Of a stretch of 64,000 nt of DNA, positions 25,401 through 34,353 are shown piece after piece. Source of the stretch: Mucor racemosus (Eukaryota > Mucoromycota > Mucoromycetes > Mucorales > Mucoraceae); NCBI GenBank assembly GCA_027405735.1, contig JAPEHQ010000026.1, positions 62,001 to 126,000 on the forward strand. Reading direction: 5' to 3'. A model generated the notes under the pieces. That model worked only from the letters and a program-made list of their open reading frames with translations. It made no database searches and was not told where the DNA came from. Every line of letters begins with the position of its first letter. Positions within the stretch are counted from its first letter, which is position 1. The translations under genes were made by a program, and so were the position numbers.

Positions 25401-25851
25401 GTGGAAGAATCTCTGGCATAGATAAAAGTATGTTAACTATATCTTTAAAAAGATTATTCCTCTCTTGTCTTTGAACATGTCCAGAGTGTGCATAAATGTT
25501 CATGATGTAAAATGGTGTCGTAGGATTGTCTACAAAGGTAAGTTTGGATAAAATCATTCTTCCATCTGTAGATATCTTGATTTTCTCAAGGTTAATTGCA
25601 TTGTTAAAATTAATGATGGAACAGTGTTCAGTCCATATTGCTTGGTGATATTTAAATTTGATTTCCATATTGTTGATTATTTCTTCAAACGAGTGATTTG
25701 GTATGTTGGTTTCCTGACATAGTAGGATATTTAATTTCTTGTTCTTTAACATAGCTATAAAGTCGTCTGTAGTTGATTGTTGAGATTGTTTGTATAGACT
25801 TCTGCAGTTGACAGAGCCTATATTGATGTTAACATATTTGGTATTATTCAT
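22294..25851 (-). CDS. LINE ORF2: APE endonuclease and reverse transcriptase
   Basis: 1,185 codons with an ATG start 29 bases after the ORF1 stop. The APE-type endonuclease occupies about residues 1-245: NIGSVNCRSL, the catalytic glutamate in CQETN, GDFNYSFD, STIDYMF and TDHALL are all visible. The reverse transcriptase follows from about 450 to 800: PGLDGLPYE (near 485), SNWRPISL, RGLRQGDVISPLLFN, and the catalytic YADD (near 730). These motifs place it nearest the L1/Tx1 superfamily. All key catalytic residues that I can identify are intact. The native C-terminus (zf-RVT) is lost to the frameshift near 22408, so the last 35-40 residues of this frame are out-of-frame translation. Confidence 0.92.
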   Translation of the reverse strand: MNNTKYVNINIGSVNCRSLYKQSQQSTTDDFIAMLKNKKLNILLCQETNIPNHSFEEIINNMEIKFKYHQAIWTEHCSIINFNNAINLEKIKISTDGRMILSKLTFVDNPTTPFYIMNIYAHSGHVQRQERNNLFKDIVNILLSMPEILPHLIMAGDFNYSFDSGSRHGSRIRKSKELVQFMAGYMKDCMNQEGEGYGPTCRQNRQGRISLSTIDYMFAGKELFQRMNGGDVEFFGQEFTDHALLTKTLTIEMYNCGKGIWRANPYLCKNKRYVSILNREIENYVQNKLNPELSTQDQWDCLKNMVKKVTTNFCRTTNQIRETTLKKLNSERNRILRLYRDNKECLNILLPDIETQISKLQKEKTDIARLRSGNYWMENNENSPSYIKRTIDQRREARTLNMIKHPDTRTDCNDKDSKIGAAESFYSKLYTEERIDINCLDAILNHINKSISKEETEEITQDISFEEIKQGAKRSPRKSSPGLDGLPYEILNIVMIHPRCKEIVEKVYNDALKYGIIPKSWQQACIILLPKKGDLSDLSNWRPISLINTDCKVFTRILNSRLMGIASQLINNFQTGFMPQRFIGDQGFSLNLMIENSKVCKGLNKSEFTEYVGIMLDNHKAYDRVHPCYLTKVLEKFGIPESIIQCIQNLFFNNEIFVNVNGFLTNPIKQKRGLRQGDVISPLLFNFAIEPFLLSILNNEAVTGYTMQSTKPSSQNSMNMVSPKPIKLLAYADDILIFAKNKAEYLAIEDCLKGYSKASNSKINLDKSVAFPLHGSKMVGHKGAELRNYITNNQRMKWFDNSSTGYLKYLGYPLWFNNQQRDTFVDNISGKIQATVNFYKERKISVYGRATVANTMILSKLWHVLRLTNLPKVVTSRLNSIIYQYIVDDRRIQVKKDVFYLPKNEGGLGLLNISVQQKMLQLRYINALLSVSGTPNSVPSHLYSLMVFALQNGCDTPHHEVPLLFPESRYKSSFTGLHSFHNIFEAIDSCIEQCKPDAEKIKISPKILLSLPFTTICNKEQLNNELININTATIKQSKVQDFFQYTPLTKSIIYKLRQECKKPKVLSKIIRLEREQHIKYNHFFQQYMENNSIENFFEESNDLSEYSKLIQDVNKKPLLDQKKKRIRYILNQGIPLIIPKGYNNNISKNNGQNFTRQICITQQETFGLKLSMTEYHPSPSFTTCK

Positions 25852-25880
25852 AAGTATTGTTGATATTTATAGATCAGAAA

Positions 25881-27428
25881 TTAATCTGAATGTTCAGATA
25901 TTTCTTCTTCATTGCTAGCACCTACTGGAGACACAAATATGTCTTCCGTTGCTTTTATTACTTTGCTATCATTGGTGCCCTTTTTCTGAGGCGTGGTAGG
26001 CTCAACCGATCCAGGAGATATAGCATCATTCAGACGTCTCTTGGATGTGTTGATCTTAGACGGCTTGAGTTGATCCTTACTTGTAGTTGAGTTTAAACCT
26101 CTATTTGCGGTGTCCGAAGATTGGCTTGATCTCAGCAATCTTGGTGCCCTCGAAGTCGAAGCAATATTCTTCTTAGCATGTTGAATTTGCTTTTCCCCTT
26201 CTTGATTAATTTGCACCCCGACATTGTCATCCTCATTGATATTAGGTTCGAAGTTCCCTTCATTCAATTCTGAAGCGACATCTTCCTCCCTGGTTCCAAT
26301 CACAGTATTTTCTTCATTAGTTTCGGCTTCAGTGCCTTTAGCTGATTCAGTGACAACATCTTCCATGTTTTCTTCTTCCACAATGTTCCTGGTTTCTTCA
26401 TTCTGTTCCTCTACCGAGGCAGCTAACACTTCAAAAGTATTGTTAGAAGTGAATTTTGCATTAGGATTACCTCCTTTCAACGCATCCAATAGATTAACTT
26501 CCATGCCACTAGATTTAGCTTGGTTTATATCACCATTGTCATTCGAATCTTGATACTTGGAAGTTTCCTTGTTTCTAAGGTCCTTTTTGTTCCAGGGAGC
26601 AGCTGGACAGTCGGCCTGTAAATGGTTAGGGCTCCTGCATCGATGGCAAAGTTTTCGCTGCTTCTTGGGGCAATCATACTTGATGTGATCATTCGAATGA
26701 CACTCAGGACAAATGGGCTTCATGTTTGACCATACTAGGTGAAGGGCTGTTCCCTCATAGCCAATAAGCTGTACCTGAGGAGTAAGGTCAGCTGCATAAT
26801 TTTTTATTTTATCCCTGTTAAGAGTGACAAAGCCTCGGCCAGTAAACCAATCATGATCCTCCACCTTCGTCAATCCAATGTTCAGGATATCGCCGTATCT
26901 TTCAAATGTCTTGACAAGAGATTCCATCAACGCATCCTCATCATCAAGAGGGATCTCAGTAATTCCAACCCGAATTACTTGAGATGTACTCGTCAAGGTT
27001 TTACTAACTTCAATAGCTTTACCTTCCACTACAAATTCCTTTAAAAGCGCATCTTTGCATTCCTTTTCAGTAGAGAAGCTAAGTTCGACAACTTTTCGCT
27101 TGTTCTTTCCAATAATTCTTGGTTTCATACCTAAGCTGTTGGGATATTGCTCTCTCATGATACCTAAGAGGGTCTTATCTTTGAACACCATTCCAAGGAA
27201 TTGAGAACAATCAATGACGATAGAGTTTTTTTCCTTCGCTTCAATGAAAGTCGAGTTGGATGTTAAGGTTTTAAAACATTCCGTATTATCCACATCTGGA
27301 GTAACATTGAATGCGTGTCGTTTTTGAAATTTGATTGCATCTGTGAAAGACTGATATGTAAATGGTTTGTTGCTTGGATTATGGCTAGAATCCAACGTTG
27401 ATCTACCCTGTGAGGTAGATTCTCGCAT
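25881..27428 (-). CDS. LINE ORF1: zinc-knuckle nucleic-acid-binding protein
   Basis: 515 codons, ATG start, intact. The middle carries an RRM-like region (residues about 155-230, with GRGFVTLN). Two CCHC knuckles follow, CPECHSNDHIKYDC and CHRCRSPNHLQADC (residues about 240-275). The C-terminal 230 residues are acidic and low-complexity, ending in a basic Ser/Thr-rich tail. ORF1 proteins of this kind coat the element RNA and deliver it to chromatin. The 29-base gap to ORF2 suggests coupled or reinitiating translation. Confidence 0.9.
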   Translation of the reverse strand: MRESTSQGRSTLDSSHNPSNKPFTYQSFTDAIKFQKRHAFNVTPDVDNTECFKTLTSNSTFIEAKEKNSIVIDCSQFLGMVFKDKTLLGIMREQYPNSLGMKPRIIGKNKRKVVELSFSTEKECKDALLKEFVVEGKAIEVSKTLTSTSQVIRVGITEIPLDDEDALMESLVKTFERYGDILNIGLTKVEDHDWFTGRGFVTLNRDKIKNYAADLTPQVQLIGYEGTALHLVWSNMKPICPECHSNDHIKYDCPKKQRKLCHRCRSPNHLQADCPAAPWNKKDLRNKETSKYQDSNDNGDINQAKSSGMEVNLLDALKGGNPNAKFTSNNTFEVLAASVEEQNEETRNIVEEENMEDVVTESAKGTEAETNEENTVIGTREEDVASELNEGNFEPNINEDDNVGVQINQEGEKQIQHAKKNIASTSRAPRLLRSSQSSDTANRGLNSTTSKDQLKPSKINTSKRRLNDAISPGSVEPTTPQKKGTNDSKVIKATEDIFVSPVGASNEEEISEHSD

Positions 27429-27445
27429 TAAAAACTGATCTTTTT

Positions 27446-27459
27446 ACATGGAATTATTT
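27446..27459. repeat. LINE target-site duplication, right copy
   Basis: ACATGGAATTATTT is identical to 21778-21791 and marks the 5' end of the minus-strand LINE at 27445. Confidence 0.88.
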
Positions 27460-27962
27460 ATTTGGCTACTGCTTATTAAAAAAATGGCGTTTTGTCCAAA
27501 AAACGTATTTTCATAAATTTAACAATTGCGCAAAAGTTTCAGTTTGAAAAGTCCGAATGAAACATACCATTCGATCCCTTGACAAATTCTGTATAGATAA
27601 ATATTAGTATACCTTGGCTGTTTACTAGACGATTTGTTGAGGAATTTACGTATTTGTGTTTTGAAAAATCCAAAACAAGGTTTTTCAACCAAATTGACAA
27701 AGCGGGATTTGAAATTATTTTGACGACCTCAAATGACAGATATAATAGAGAATAAATGCATGTAAACAATATCAAACTGGTATAAAAAATATGTAAAGTA
27801 ACAAAGAAAATATTAACACACAATACTGTACAAATAAATCTTAATTTAATATTGTAATTGCTACAAAAATCGCATTCAAAAATATTATATCCGCTTAAAA
27901 AAAAAATTGCACCACAAAAGTTGGCAACCACACAATGGTAAAATGGATATATTTATTTGACA
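27460..27962. other. intergenic region downstream of the F-box/LRR gene
   Basis: Right flank of the LINE plus the 3' flank of the F-box/LRR gene. A 130-codon minus-strand frame (27539-27931) is rich in F, I, L and C and looks like AT-rich noise. I do not call it a gene. Confidence 0.6.
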
Positions 27963-29390
27963 TTATCCAACGGAATCGAATCCTTTGATATAGCACACTT
28001 GATCAGTGTCACTGAACCAGTCCAAACCTTTCTTTTTGGCCTGCTCAAAAGTATACAAATCATCCCTATTGTGTATCCAATCTTTAATATCATAGGTAAT
28101 TGATGCACATTCCATCAAATACACATCACGAATAGTCTCTTCATCCTTTTCCAATACCGTATGTGGATTTTGTGTTAACGCCAAATTATGAATGATGACA
28201 TTTTTCAAAGAACTGCCACAGGTATCAATGAGCGTAGGAATGAAGTCAGACGATACTACTAGCCGTGATGCCGAGATATACAACAATTGTAATAGCGGTA
28301 ACTGTTTTGCCAAGGCAACCCATGCAGCTGATGTCGCATGACATGGTAGTATATCACACTCTTTAGTTACTGGATAAAATTTCTTGAAACCTAATGACAA
28401 GGTGCATAAATGCGATAATCGAGAAACGCTGGCTAGTGATTGTTGTACATTGTAAGGATTTAATTCATGCAGCAGTATGGACAATTTTTCTAAATGAGGA
28501 GAAGAAATCGTCATTTGTGTTAACAAAGCTGATGAGACAGAATCTGTAGTTAAAGCAAGTTGAGAAAGGTTGTTTATAGCTAAAGATTGCAATAATCTCG
28601 GCGGTATAGCAGTTACTTGGGTATCTTGATAATGAAATGGGTGTATAAATGTTTGATTAGTTGTATCTATTAAATGGCTATTTGATTTTGGTTTTGTCGG
28701 TGGTTCTATCAATACTTGTTGCAACAGGATAAAAGTTGGTTTTAGAGTTGTTGTTAACTTTTCTAATGTGGATTCTTTGATGGTACAATTGGTCAATGTT
28801 AGCGATATTAAAGGTGGCTGATATTGTACTAATGATAAAAAGTCATTGAATGTATCACGACATTGATTCAAATAAAGTTCATTGAGTTGTGGACAATATT
28901 CTGCAAAATAACGTAATCCATAATGATCTGATCTAGCCAATGGATGAAAATCTATCCTTAAAGCACGCAAATTACACACAAGCTGAGCCATTAATCTCGA
29001 GTTTAACATATCGAAATGAGGACCACTAGTTAAATCACGACTAAGAGAACGTACATAGTCGCCCAGATAGTAATCTTGTTGAAATAAAGCTTTTTTGGAT
29101 AAAATATCGGTTGCCATTTGTACTGCTGCATTTGCACTCTTTTCATCATCTTCACGAGGTAAAATAAACTCTTTGTCTTTCCATAAAAATGGTGCGCATA
29201 ATATGTATAATCTCCTACAGCATAACGCAATTGACTTTAGATGAACATAACTATGTTCTGGATATGACCACCCAAGAAATTGGTGTCCTTCATCTTTTCT
29301 TTCTTCTATAATTGATGATAAATCAATAATCTTTTCTAATACTTCACTTGGTAATTTCAATAAAAGTGATTTCTGTTGAATAGGTGCCAT
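27963..29390 (-). CDS. F-box/leucine-rich-repeat protein
   Basis: A 475-aa single-exon gene. Residues 10-75 form an F-box-like domain (LKLPSEVLEKIIDLS ... CCRRLYILCAPFLWKD), which would bind Skp1 in an SCF ubiquitin ligase. The rest has degenerate leucine-rich repeats of the cysteine-containing kind (for example YCPQLNELYLNQCRDTF, LISLTLTNCTIKESTLEKL), which usually recruit substrates. The substrate cannot be told from sequence. Such F-box/LRR proteins are greatly expanded in mucoralean fungi. The ATG at 29390 is preceded by an A-rich leader and a G9 run (near 29471). Ste14 lies 124 bases upstream on the same strand. Confidence 0.82.
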   Translation of the reverse strand: MAPIQQKSLLLKLPSEVLEKIIDLSSIIEERKDEGHQFLGWSYPEHSYVHLKSIALCCRRLYILCAPFLWKDKEFILPREDDEKSANAAVQMATDILSKKALFQQDYYLGDYVRSLSRDLTSGPHFDMLNSRLMAQLVCNLRALRIDFHPLARSDHYGLRYFAEYCPQLNELYLNQCRDTFNDFLSLVQYQPPLISLTLTNCTIKESTLEKLTTTLKPTFILLQQVLIEPPTKPKSNSHLIDTTNQTFIHPFHYQDTQVTAIPPRLLQSLAINNLSQLALTTDSVSSALLTQMTISSPHLEKLSILLHELNPYNVQQSLASVSRLSHLCTLSLGFKKFYPVTKECDILPCHATSAAWVALAKQLPLLQLLYISASRLVVSSDFIPTLIDTCGSSLKNVIIHNLALTQNPHTVLEKDEETIRDVYLMECASITYDIKDWIHNRDDLYTFEQAKKKGLDWFSDTDQVCYIKGFDSVG

Positions 29391-29514
29391 TTTTTATATT
29401 AAGAGAAAAAAGGTAAAAAGGGTCTATGTGTGTTGTTATCTATCTAAAGTCGTGAGAATATCAAGAAAAAAGGGGGGGGGGAGGGAGGGTAAATATAAAA
29501 AACACATGACCGAA

Positions 29515-30425
29515 TTATGCGATGAAAGGCATTAAAGTGGGTGTTTTTGATTTATAATTGATCCATTCTTGACCAAAGAAACGATGTAATGTGTGTTCTT
29601 CATATTCAATACGTTCAGAAAAGAACTTTTGAAGCCAATAAACGAATAAACCAAGACAAATTGGATTGATTAATAGTACTTGCACTCCAATTGCCCACCA
29701 ATAAAAGCCAAAATAAGAGGGATGTCTCATCAAGCTAATTTAGAAATGTTAGATGTGGTTGCTCGATATCAACTCACATAACTAGATTTACCTGTAAATA
29801 CCATGCTGAACCAAGACATGATCATTTTCCTTGTAATCTACAATATGATGAGAGAAATTATGTCTACAAGAAAACATAGCAATAGTACGACATGCTTGAC
29901 CAACAATCACCAATAATAACCCAATGTAATTAATCCAACCAAATGTTTTGTATGAAGGAAAGAAATAATACTCGACTAAAAATTCGATCAAAGCAGCAGC
30001 GTGTGCAGCATGATAATGAGCACTATGGTTTATAAGATATGCTATATAGATGTTGAGAAAAAATCCTTTAAAGATGATGATTTGTACTTACAGTCAAGGG
30101 ATAGCTTGTCAGCATTAAATAAAGCAGTTGCAATGTATTCTAAAAAGTGAAACAACGAAAGAGCAGCAAGAAATATGCCAAATTGAGGTATTTTTGATTC
30201 ACTCAAGATGGCAAACATAATGCCTGCACTGCACACCATTCCTAATATAAATCCATAGACTGAAATATTTTGTGGAGTGTTTTTTCCATCGAAAATATGA
30301 ATCTCATCTTTTACTGAAAATTTATTGGGTTTTGTTGGTTTCTTTGGTGGCAATAATTGAATATTTGGATCTGAATCTGTTTCATCTCCAAGGACACGAC
30401 GGATATTCAGGCTTGGTGTGCTCAT
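29515..30425 (-). CDS. STE14: protein-S-isoprenylcysteine O-methyltransferase (Ste14/ICMT)
   Basis: This integral ER-membrane enzyme methylates the C-terminal prenylcysteine of CaaX proteins such as Ras and fungal mating pheromones, using S-adenosylmethionine. Three exons (introns near 30031-30090 and 29734-29789) give about 268 aa, close to human ICMT and yeast Ste14. Several hydrophobic helices are present. Family hallmarks in the C-terminal half are SCRHNFSHH, YSLMRHPSYFGFYWWAIG and RIEYEEHTLHRFFG. The first 55 residues are a polar N-terminal extension. It is divergently transcribed from IST1, with 204 bases between start codons. Confidence 0.92.
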
Positions 30426-30629
30426 TTCATCAATATCTATCGGTTTGTATAATGAAAGAAAGGAGGAAGTTTATGATGAAAATATCTTCAGGACATGTTT
30501 GTTATATACCCAATCACGTGTACTGTTGCTTCATTCACCGAGCAAACTATTATATGGACAGACGGTAAGCCGGGAAAGAGATGCAGGTAAATGAAAGTTT
30601 CCCCTTTTCTCTCTCTTAAATAACACAAA
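30426..30629. promoter_or_regulatory. divergent promoter between Ste14/ICMT and IST1
   Basis: Only 204 bases separate the two outward-facing start codons, so both promoters must lie here or overlap the neighbour's 5' UTR. A pyrimidine-rich stretch (CCCCTTTTCTCTCTC, 30601-30615) immediately precedes the IST1 start. I see no clear TATA box. Confidence 0.55.
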
Positions 30630-31717
30630 ATGTATAATCCAACTCGACTCAAGGTACAGCTTAAATTAAGTATCAATAGACTTAAAATGCTACAAGCGAA
30701 AAAGACGTCGCTTAATCAACAAAACAGAAGAGAAATTGGAACACTTTTAGAAAAGGGAAAAGAAGAAAGTGCTCGTGTAAGAGTAGAACATATTATCCGC
30801 GATGATCTTTTGATTGAAGCAATGGAGAATTTGGAATTATATTGTGATTTATTGTTGGCTCGTTTTGGATTATTAGAATCATACAAGTAAATATTATATG
30901 ATGCATTCTCTTTATCATGGATACTTAACATTTCTATATCAAAGGACATGTGAACCAAGCATTTTTGAAGCTGTAAATACTATTATTTGGGCGGCACCTC
31001 GTGTTGGTGAAGTGAAAGAACTTGGTTTGGTATGTAGTAAAGATGTGCAAAGATATCACATTTCTCTCTAAACAGAGCTGTTATTAGGTCAGAGATCAAC
31101 TAGCATCCAAGTATGGTAAAGAATTTATGATGCAAGCATTAGAAAATGAAGATGAACGAGTAAATCCTAGAGTAAGAGTCTACATTACATTTGATTAAAC
31201 CTAGAAAAACCAATTTGAAATTTGCTCTAGATTGTCATGAAACTCCAAGTCAATGCTCCTGATTCATATCTTGTTGAGCGCTATTTGGAAGAGATTGCTC
31301 GGACCTATGATATCAAATGGAGATCAAATCTTATTGAGCATGAAGAAGAAAAAGATTTGCTTGATAATGATGATGAGGATGAGGATGATATTGATAGCGG
31401 TGGTGGTGGAGGAGGAGGAGGAGGCCAAGCAGAAGTAAATATTACAAATACATTGGCATTCGAGTAAATGTATTAATTTCCAATAGTTATTACCTCAATT
31501 ACAGAATCCTTCAATGCCAGATGTCACTGAAGATGAATCTCGGTTTGATTTACCTGAAATTCCAACCAATTCACCCTTGAAAAAGAAGCCAAATGTCAAC
31601 ACAAATATTAACAATGTAGCTTCACAACCACCAGCATCAACACCTAATGGCAATGCAGAAGATCCTAATGATTTTGATGCTTTAGCAAGACGTCTTGATG
31701 CCTTGAAGAGAAAGTAA
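30630..31717 (+). CDS. IST1: IST1-like ESCRT-III regulator
   Basis: Ist1 binds Did2/CHMP1 and the AAA ATPase Vps4, tuning ESCRT-III disassembly in multivesicular-body sorting. Five exons join to about 283 aa. The N-terminal 190 residues are the helical Ist1 domain: LKLSINRLKMLQAKK, an RVRVEHIIRDD motif in the core (residues 50-60), and a LELYCDLLLARF helix. A flexible acidic linker follows, with a run of nine or so glycines. The last residues, DFDALARRLDALKRK, are a canonical MIM1 motif for the Vps4 MIT domain, so the C-terminus is complete. Introns are about 55-75 nt. Confidence 0.92.
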
Positions 31718-31897
31718 TAAAGAGACTGCTTTTAACCTATTGTAACCCATTGAATTAAATGATTGATAAATGATGATGGTACTTGTTTAAAAGGATAACC
31801 CAATTTTTTTTTTTTTTTTTTTTCTTATTTTTGCATTTCTTTTTTCTTTTTTCTATTTAATTCTTTTTTTTTTTTAAAAAAAAAAACACATATTTAT

Positions 31898-34233
31898 ATG
31901 AGTGGTTATGATATGAATAACGATAAAAATAATGCCATAACAATTATACAAGAAGCAAAGGAAGAGATTTTAGACGATGAATCCACTTCCGAAGTAGTTG
32001 AAGTATTACCGGAAGCAGCAAAGGCTAAACAAGAATCGGCTCCTGCTTCAGCTGCTGTAACAGAAGCTACTTTTAAATCAACTTCGGTGGCATTGATAGA
32101 AAAACTATTGCAATTCAGTACCCCTCGTCTTGATTCTAAAATTGTAAATGTATTATTTCTTGAAGGTAATTAATGTAGTGTGGATTTCTCCCGGGAAAAA
32201 TACAAGGTTAAATTTCATATATGTATATACAGGCATGATGGATATCTTTATGACACACGTGTCTCGTTTGGATTTAGAGCAAGAAAGGGTTGATTTAGAA
32301 ACTTGTGATTTCGATACAAAGTTAATGTATGCCAAGCATAAAAGAGATTTTAATGATATAGATGCTCTAAAGAGATCATATCATGCTATGGAGTTTCTAT
32401 CGGGAACAACAGCAAATCATTTATGGGTGCAAAATGCCAAATATTATGATATTGGTAAGAAAGACTAAATGGTTGATTTATTGTTTATTAATATAGTTGT
32501 CTAGTAAACCATCTATTCGAAATGTTTTTACCAAACTCACATGGTAATTTCAACCATTTTTTTAAGATATTTCAACATTTGGTTAGACGCCATCCATGCG
32601 ATATGTTAGAATTCGTCATTATTCGAGATGATGCCTCAGTTATGTTCAATTACATGTTGCCCTATTTGACAGAAAGCTCTGTCATGGATTCAATTTTAAG
32701 TTTGATTTTCGTGCGTGATATAAATCCTGAAACTAAACAAGAACGCGAAAAGAGCCATGAAAAACTATATCAATTGGGCTTTTTGGAATGGATTGTGAGC
32801 AAGATGCAAATGAAAGGTTTGTTGATTTTTTTTATTATACACATTGGACAATGTCTCATATAATGTGCAATTATACAGATCATCCTGAATATGTAGAAGC
32901 AGCACAGGAATTTTTTTTACGAGTGATAGAAGAAGCCTCACAGGTTGATAACGGTGATGTTTTATTCAAGGCATTAAAGGAGGACAAAGGAGTTGAGATT
33001 ATGCAAGCATTAGTAAAGCAGGTGATAAATAATCCACCTTCCGAAGAAAGAGAACGTACGATAAATATTATAAAATTGCTAGTAAAGAGGTATGATCAGC
33101 ATATAGCATTTGACAAACTAATATTCATGTTCAAAATATAGTGGCATGTTGACTACAAGAGCATCTTCATTATCTCAACCTGTCCAAGGACCATTGTATT
33201 ATATATCTTTACGTTCACAAGATTTATTAGTGAAGCACATCCCGGATTTTTGTACATTATTTGTCAATGATCGACAATCCATCAATACTAAAATGTAGGG
33301 TTTTTATTATTGAATTTAATTAATTGCATACTCACAAAATTCAACAGTGCACCTCTAACAACATCGGATATGGATTTGCTAGATATTATATATCAAACAT
33401 TGTATAATGCAAACGAAAAAACACAGATGCTGGCATCTACTCCAACTGCTTTTTGGAAGATTCTCGTTAATTCCTTTTTCGAAAAATCTTCCAGTAATAT
33501 TTATCATACCTTATTTTATAGAATTGTTTGTTTGACATTGGCTATCAACTATGAACCAACATTGATTGTGCTTGTAAGAAAGCAAAGTTTAATTACAAGA
33601 TTGATTGATGAATATCAAGATAGAAAGCGAATCACTGGTAAATTGTTAAATTTAGTGAAATCAATATACAACCTAACCTTATTTCTCCATAAAGAAACTC
33701 GTGGATTCATTTTACTCATCTTGAATCAACTAAGATTAATGGCGGATGCTCATCATTCCGATTTGATCTCTCGTATTATTTCAGTACATCCTCGTTATCA
33801 GGAATTCTTACCCACATTGAGAAAGGATACGCTTGCTCAGACTGAGCCTATTTATGCATGGAAATTAGAAGCATGTCCTAGACCACCAGCACATTTAGGA
33901 CCTACACCACCTATTCAAGCAGTTCATTTTTCACCTTATAGTGGTACATTACCACTGATGAGCAATGCAAATGATAACGACGATGCATCTGGTATTGATT
34001 TAGGAAGCGATTTCGCTTATTGCCTCGGATTTAAAGAAACAGAAAAAGGAATAGAAACACCATATGAATATTTATCCCGTAGAAATTCTGATTATTCGTC
34101 ATCTCAATCCACAAATGAAGGATTCCCAATGGATATTATTTGGGGCGAAAGTTTAACAGCTAATGATAGTAATAGTGAAGATGACTCTGATTCTTCATCT
34201 AAAAGTAAAAACAAAAAGAAAAAAAGGAGATGA
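31898..34233 (+). CDS. SAPS-domain protein, Sit4/PP6 phosphatase regulatory subunit
   Basis: Related to the yeast SAP proteins and human PPP6R subunits, which bind the Sit4/PP6 catalytic subunit and act in TOR signalling, cell-cycle entry and trafficking. Six exons join to about 680 aa. Residues about 80-330 carry the SAPS core: HLFEMFLP, FKIFQHLVRRHPCDMLEFV, YLTESSVMDSILSLIFV and GFLEWIVSKM. The N-terminal 80 residues are acidic and low-complexity. The last 100 are Ser/Asp-rich and end in a basic KNKKKKRR tail that could act as a nuclear signal. Introns are 50-100 nt. It lies in a tight co-directional run with IST1 upstream and Not4 downstream. Confidence 0.85.
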
Positions 34234-34353
34234 ATAAACATGTAAAGACGGGTATTTGTTGAACCGAATGTTCATTATTTGATGTGATAATTTTTTATTT
34301 ATTTTTTTTTCATTTTCATTCCTGTTATTCTATTTTAATATTTATAATATACC

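Larger units (their letters stand above)
21792..27445 (-). mobile_element. nearly full-length non-LTR retrotransposon (LINE, L1/Tx1-like)
   Basis: A 5.65-kb minus-strand element with ORF1 (zinc-knuckle, gag-like), ORF2 (APE-type endonuclease plus reverse transcriptase plus zf-RVT), a 3' tail of about 20-24 A (poly T at 21789-21812) and 14-bp target-site duplications. The 5' leader before ORF1 is only 17 bases, so either the family has a very short leader or the copy is slightly 5'-truncated. ORF2 is broken by one frameshift near 22408 and ORF1 is intact. Perfect target-site duplications and long open frames indicate a recent insertion. It lies in intergenic DNA and disrupts no visible gene. 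Confidence 0.93.

Noticed and set aside
27539..27931. 130-codon minus-strand frame downstream of the F-box/LRR gene
   Set aside because: Its composition is dominated by F, I, L, Y and C from AT-rich DNA, it has no recognisable domain, and it sits in the flank of a transposon.
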